This document shows, piece by piece, positions 39,366 through 40,180 of a DNA stretch of 40,180 bases. Origin of the DNA: an uncultured Alphaproteobacteria bacterium (GTDB lineage Bacteria; Pseudomonadota; Alphaproteobacteria; Caulobacterales; Aquidulcibacteraceae); NCBI GenBank assembly GCA_902826245.1, contig CADEEA010000012.1, positions 1 to 40,180 of the forward strand, read 5' to 3'. The notes under the pieces are model-generated. The model made no database searches, was not told the origin of the DNA, and was given only the letters and a program-made list of their open reading frames with translations. The first letter of the stretch is position 1; each line of letters starts with the position of its first letter. The position numbers were made by a program, and so were the translations under genes.

Positions 39366-39892
39366 GCGTTTTTCTTGCGCTCGATCGCCAGCATGATGCG
39401 CTCGTGCGCGAATTCGAGCGTCGACCATGTACCGACGACCGCGCCCTTGCCGGGCTCCAGGTCCTTATAGTGTGAAAAGAAATGCCCGATCTGCGCCACC
39501 AGCAGCGGCGGCAGATCCTCGTGCGTCTTCACGTCCTTGTAGAACGGGTTAAGCGCGTCGATCGGCACGGCGAGGATTTTTTCATCGACGCCTTTTTCAT
39601 CGTCCATCAGCATCACGCCGATGGGACGTGAGCGAATAAAGCAACCGGGCACGACCGGCATCGGCGTCACCACCAGGATATCAAGCGGATCGCCGTCCTC
39701 GCCGAGCGTGTTGGGGATGAAGCCGTAATTGGAGGGATAGATCATCGAGGTGTGCAGGAAGCGATCGACGAACAGCGTGCTCGACTTCTGGTCCAGCTCA
39801 TACTTCACCGGCAAACCCCCTTGGGGGATTTCGATGAATGCGTTGACCTCGTGGGGAGGATTTCGGCCTGGGGGGATGTCGGAAATGCTCAT
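39362..39892 (-). CDS. ppa: Inorganic pyrophosphatase
   Basis: A 176-residue family I pyrophosphatase that splits PPi and so drives biosynthesis. Motifs: VNAFIEIPQGGLPVKYELDQKSSTLFVDRFLHTSMIYPSNYGFIPNTLGEDGDPLDILVV includes the signature DGDPLD with catalytic aspartates; then DDEKGVDEKILAVPID and FFSHYKDLEPGKGAVVG. Length is the same as E. coli Ppa. A cytoplasmic hexamer in known members. The downstream small gene overlaps its stop. Confidence 0.96.
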   Translation of the reverse strand: MSISDIPPGRNPPHEVNAFIEIPQGGLPVKYELDQKSSTLFVDRFLHTSMIYPSNYGFIPNTLGEDGDPLDILVVTPMPVVPGCFIRSRPIGVMLMDDEKGVDEKILAVPIDALNPFYKDVKTHEDLPPLLVAQIGHFFSHYKDLEPGKGAVVGTWSTLEFAHERIMLAIERKKNA

Positions 39893-39916
39893 TGTTCGCT
39901 GCTTTCTAAAACACAG

Positions 39917-40024
39917 CGCCGTTATTCCGGGGCCGCCGAAGGCGGAACCCGGAACCCAGGAGCCAACGCTGAGCTTGTCGCCCCTGGGTTCCGGATCGCG
40001 CTCCGCGCGTCCGGAATGACGGCG
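39917..40024. repeat. Family B palindromic repeat
   Basis: Arms CGCCGTTATTCCGG (39917-39930) and CCGGAATGACGGCG (40011-40024) are inverted with one G-T-type difference. Inner blocks GGAACCCAGG and CCTGGGTTCC add a second stem. It lies between ppa and the gene entering from the right edge. Confidence 0.85.
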
Positions 40025-40046
40025 TGTTTGTTGGTGCTTAGGACAG

Positions 40047-40180
40047 TTACATCTTCTTCCGCAACGCCGCCAAATCCGGAAACACCGCTGCGCGCTTCTG
40101 CGTTTTCGCCGCGAACGCTTCCATGATGTGTTCGGGGGAGAACATGCCGGCTTGCCAGGTGGCGATATGGTCCAGCGAGT
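40047..40180 (-). CDS. Enoyl-CoA hydratase/isomerase-like, C-terminal end (cut by window edge)
   Basis: The last 44 codons read SLDHIATWQAGMFSPEHIME, then AFAAKTQKRAAVFPDLAALR and KKM. This is the closing helix pair of crotonase-fold proteins, where the A..W.AGM.S.....EA..A...KR...F.DL pattern is common. The catalytic part is outside the window. With the thiolase it would fit beta-oxidation. Confidence 0.6.
   Translation of the reverse strand, partial: SLDHIATWQAGMFSPEHIMEAFAAKTQKRAAVFPDLAALRKKM

Overview
The window reads as a GC-rich alphaproteobacterial chromosome, most likely Caulobacterales/Hyphomonadaceae-like. This is inferred from a Caulobacter-style cpa (tad) pilus locus, a BamF-type DUF3035 lipoprotein, a Do-family protease, many small lipoproteins and dense palindromic intergenic repeats. 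No rRNA, phage, integrase, transposase or CRISPR array is visible. One tRNA gene is present.

Layout. 1-7767 is a Flp/Tad pilus locus: pilA and cpaA-B-C-D-E-F run leftward (cpaF is cut by the window edge), and a CpaC-N-like periplasmic protein plus TadE and TadF pseudopilins run rightward. 7816-11396 holds AMP nucleosidase, a protein tyrosine phosphatase, lspA and a BamF-like lipoprotein. 11414-12870 holds tRNA-Arg(UCG) and rtcB, followed by a gene-poor stretch to 13596. 13597-19074 holds a LOG-family protein, mutL, an orphan membrane protein, a MazF-type toxin-antitoxin pair and an HtrA/Do protease. 19146-23783 holds serB, a ParDE-like toxin-antitoxin pair, miaA, and a TPR protein/cytochrome c pair. 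23939-30064 holds an Old-Yellow-Enzyme-like oxidoreductase, a DEAD-box helicase, a conserved unknown, LapA-like, a COG3650-like lipoprotein, an OmpA-like lipoprotein and an SRPBCC protein. 30110-31677 is a Vsr endonuclease/C5-cytosine methyltransferase pair. 31812-37159 is rich in uncharacterised membrane proteins and lipoproteins plus ExoD. 37298-40180 holds thiolase, a GNAT acetyltransferase, a half-size hotdog-like protein, inorganic pyrophosphatase and the end of an enoyl-CoA-hydratase-like gene.

The most distinctive feature is the set of palindromic repeats between genes. At least four sequence families recur: A, TTGGACCGCCGGCG...; B, CACCCATCCCCGG/ATTCCGG...; C, TTGGAGCGCG...CTCCGG...; D, CTTCTCCCCTTGAGGGGAGAAG. 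They sit mostly at gene ends. One copy of family A lies in frame inside the mutL linker, and a family D copy supplies the C-terminus of miaA. A separate TTAGGGA-type G-run array supplies the stop codons of two convergent genes (htrA-like and serB).

There is no single obvious new multi-gene system. The best leads are the protein-coding palindrome in mutL, the nested palindrome at 25 kb, the G-run/stop-codon array, a membrane-protein gene whose only well-placed start is ATA, and a strong hairpin in the rtcB leader. All functional calls rest on reading the translated sequences; no database search was run.
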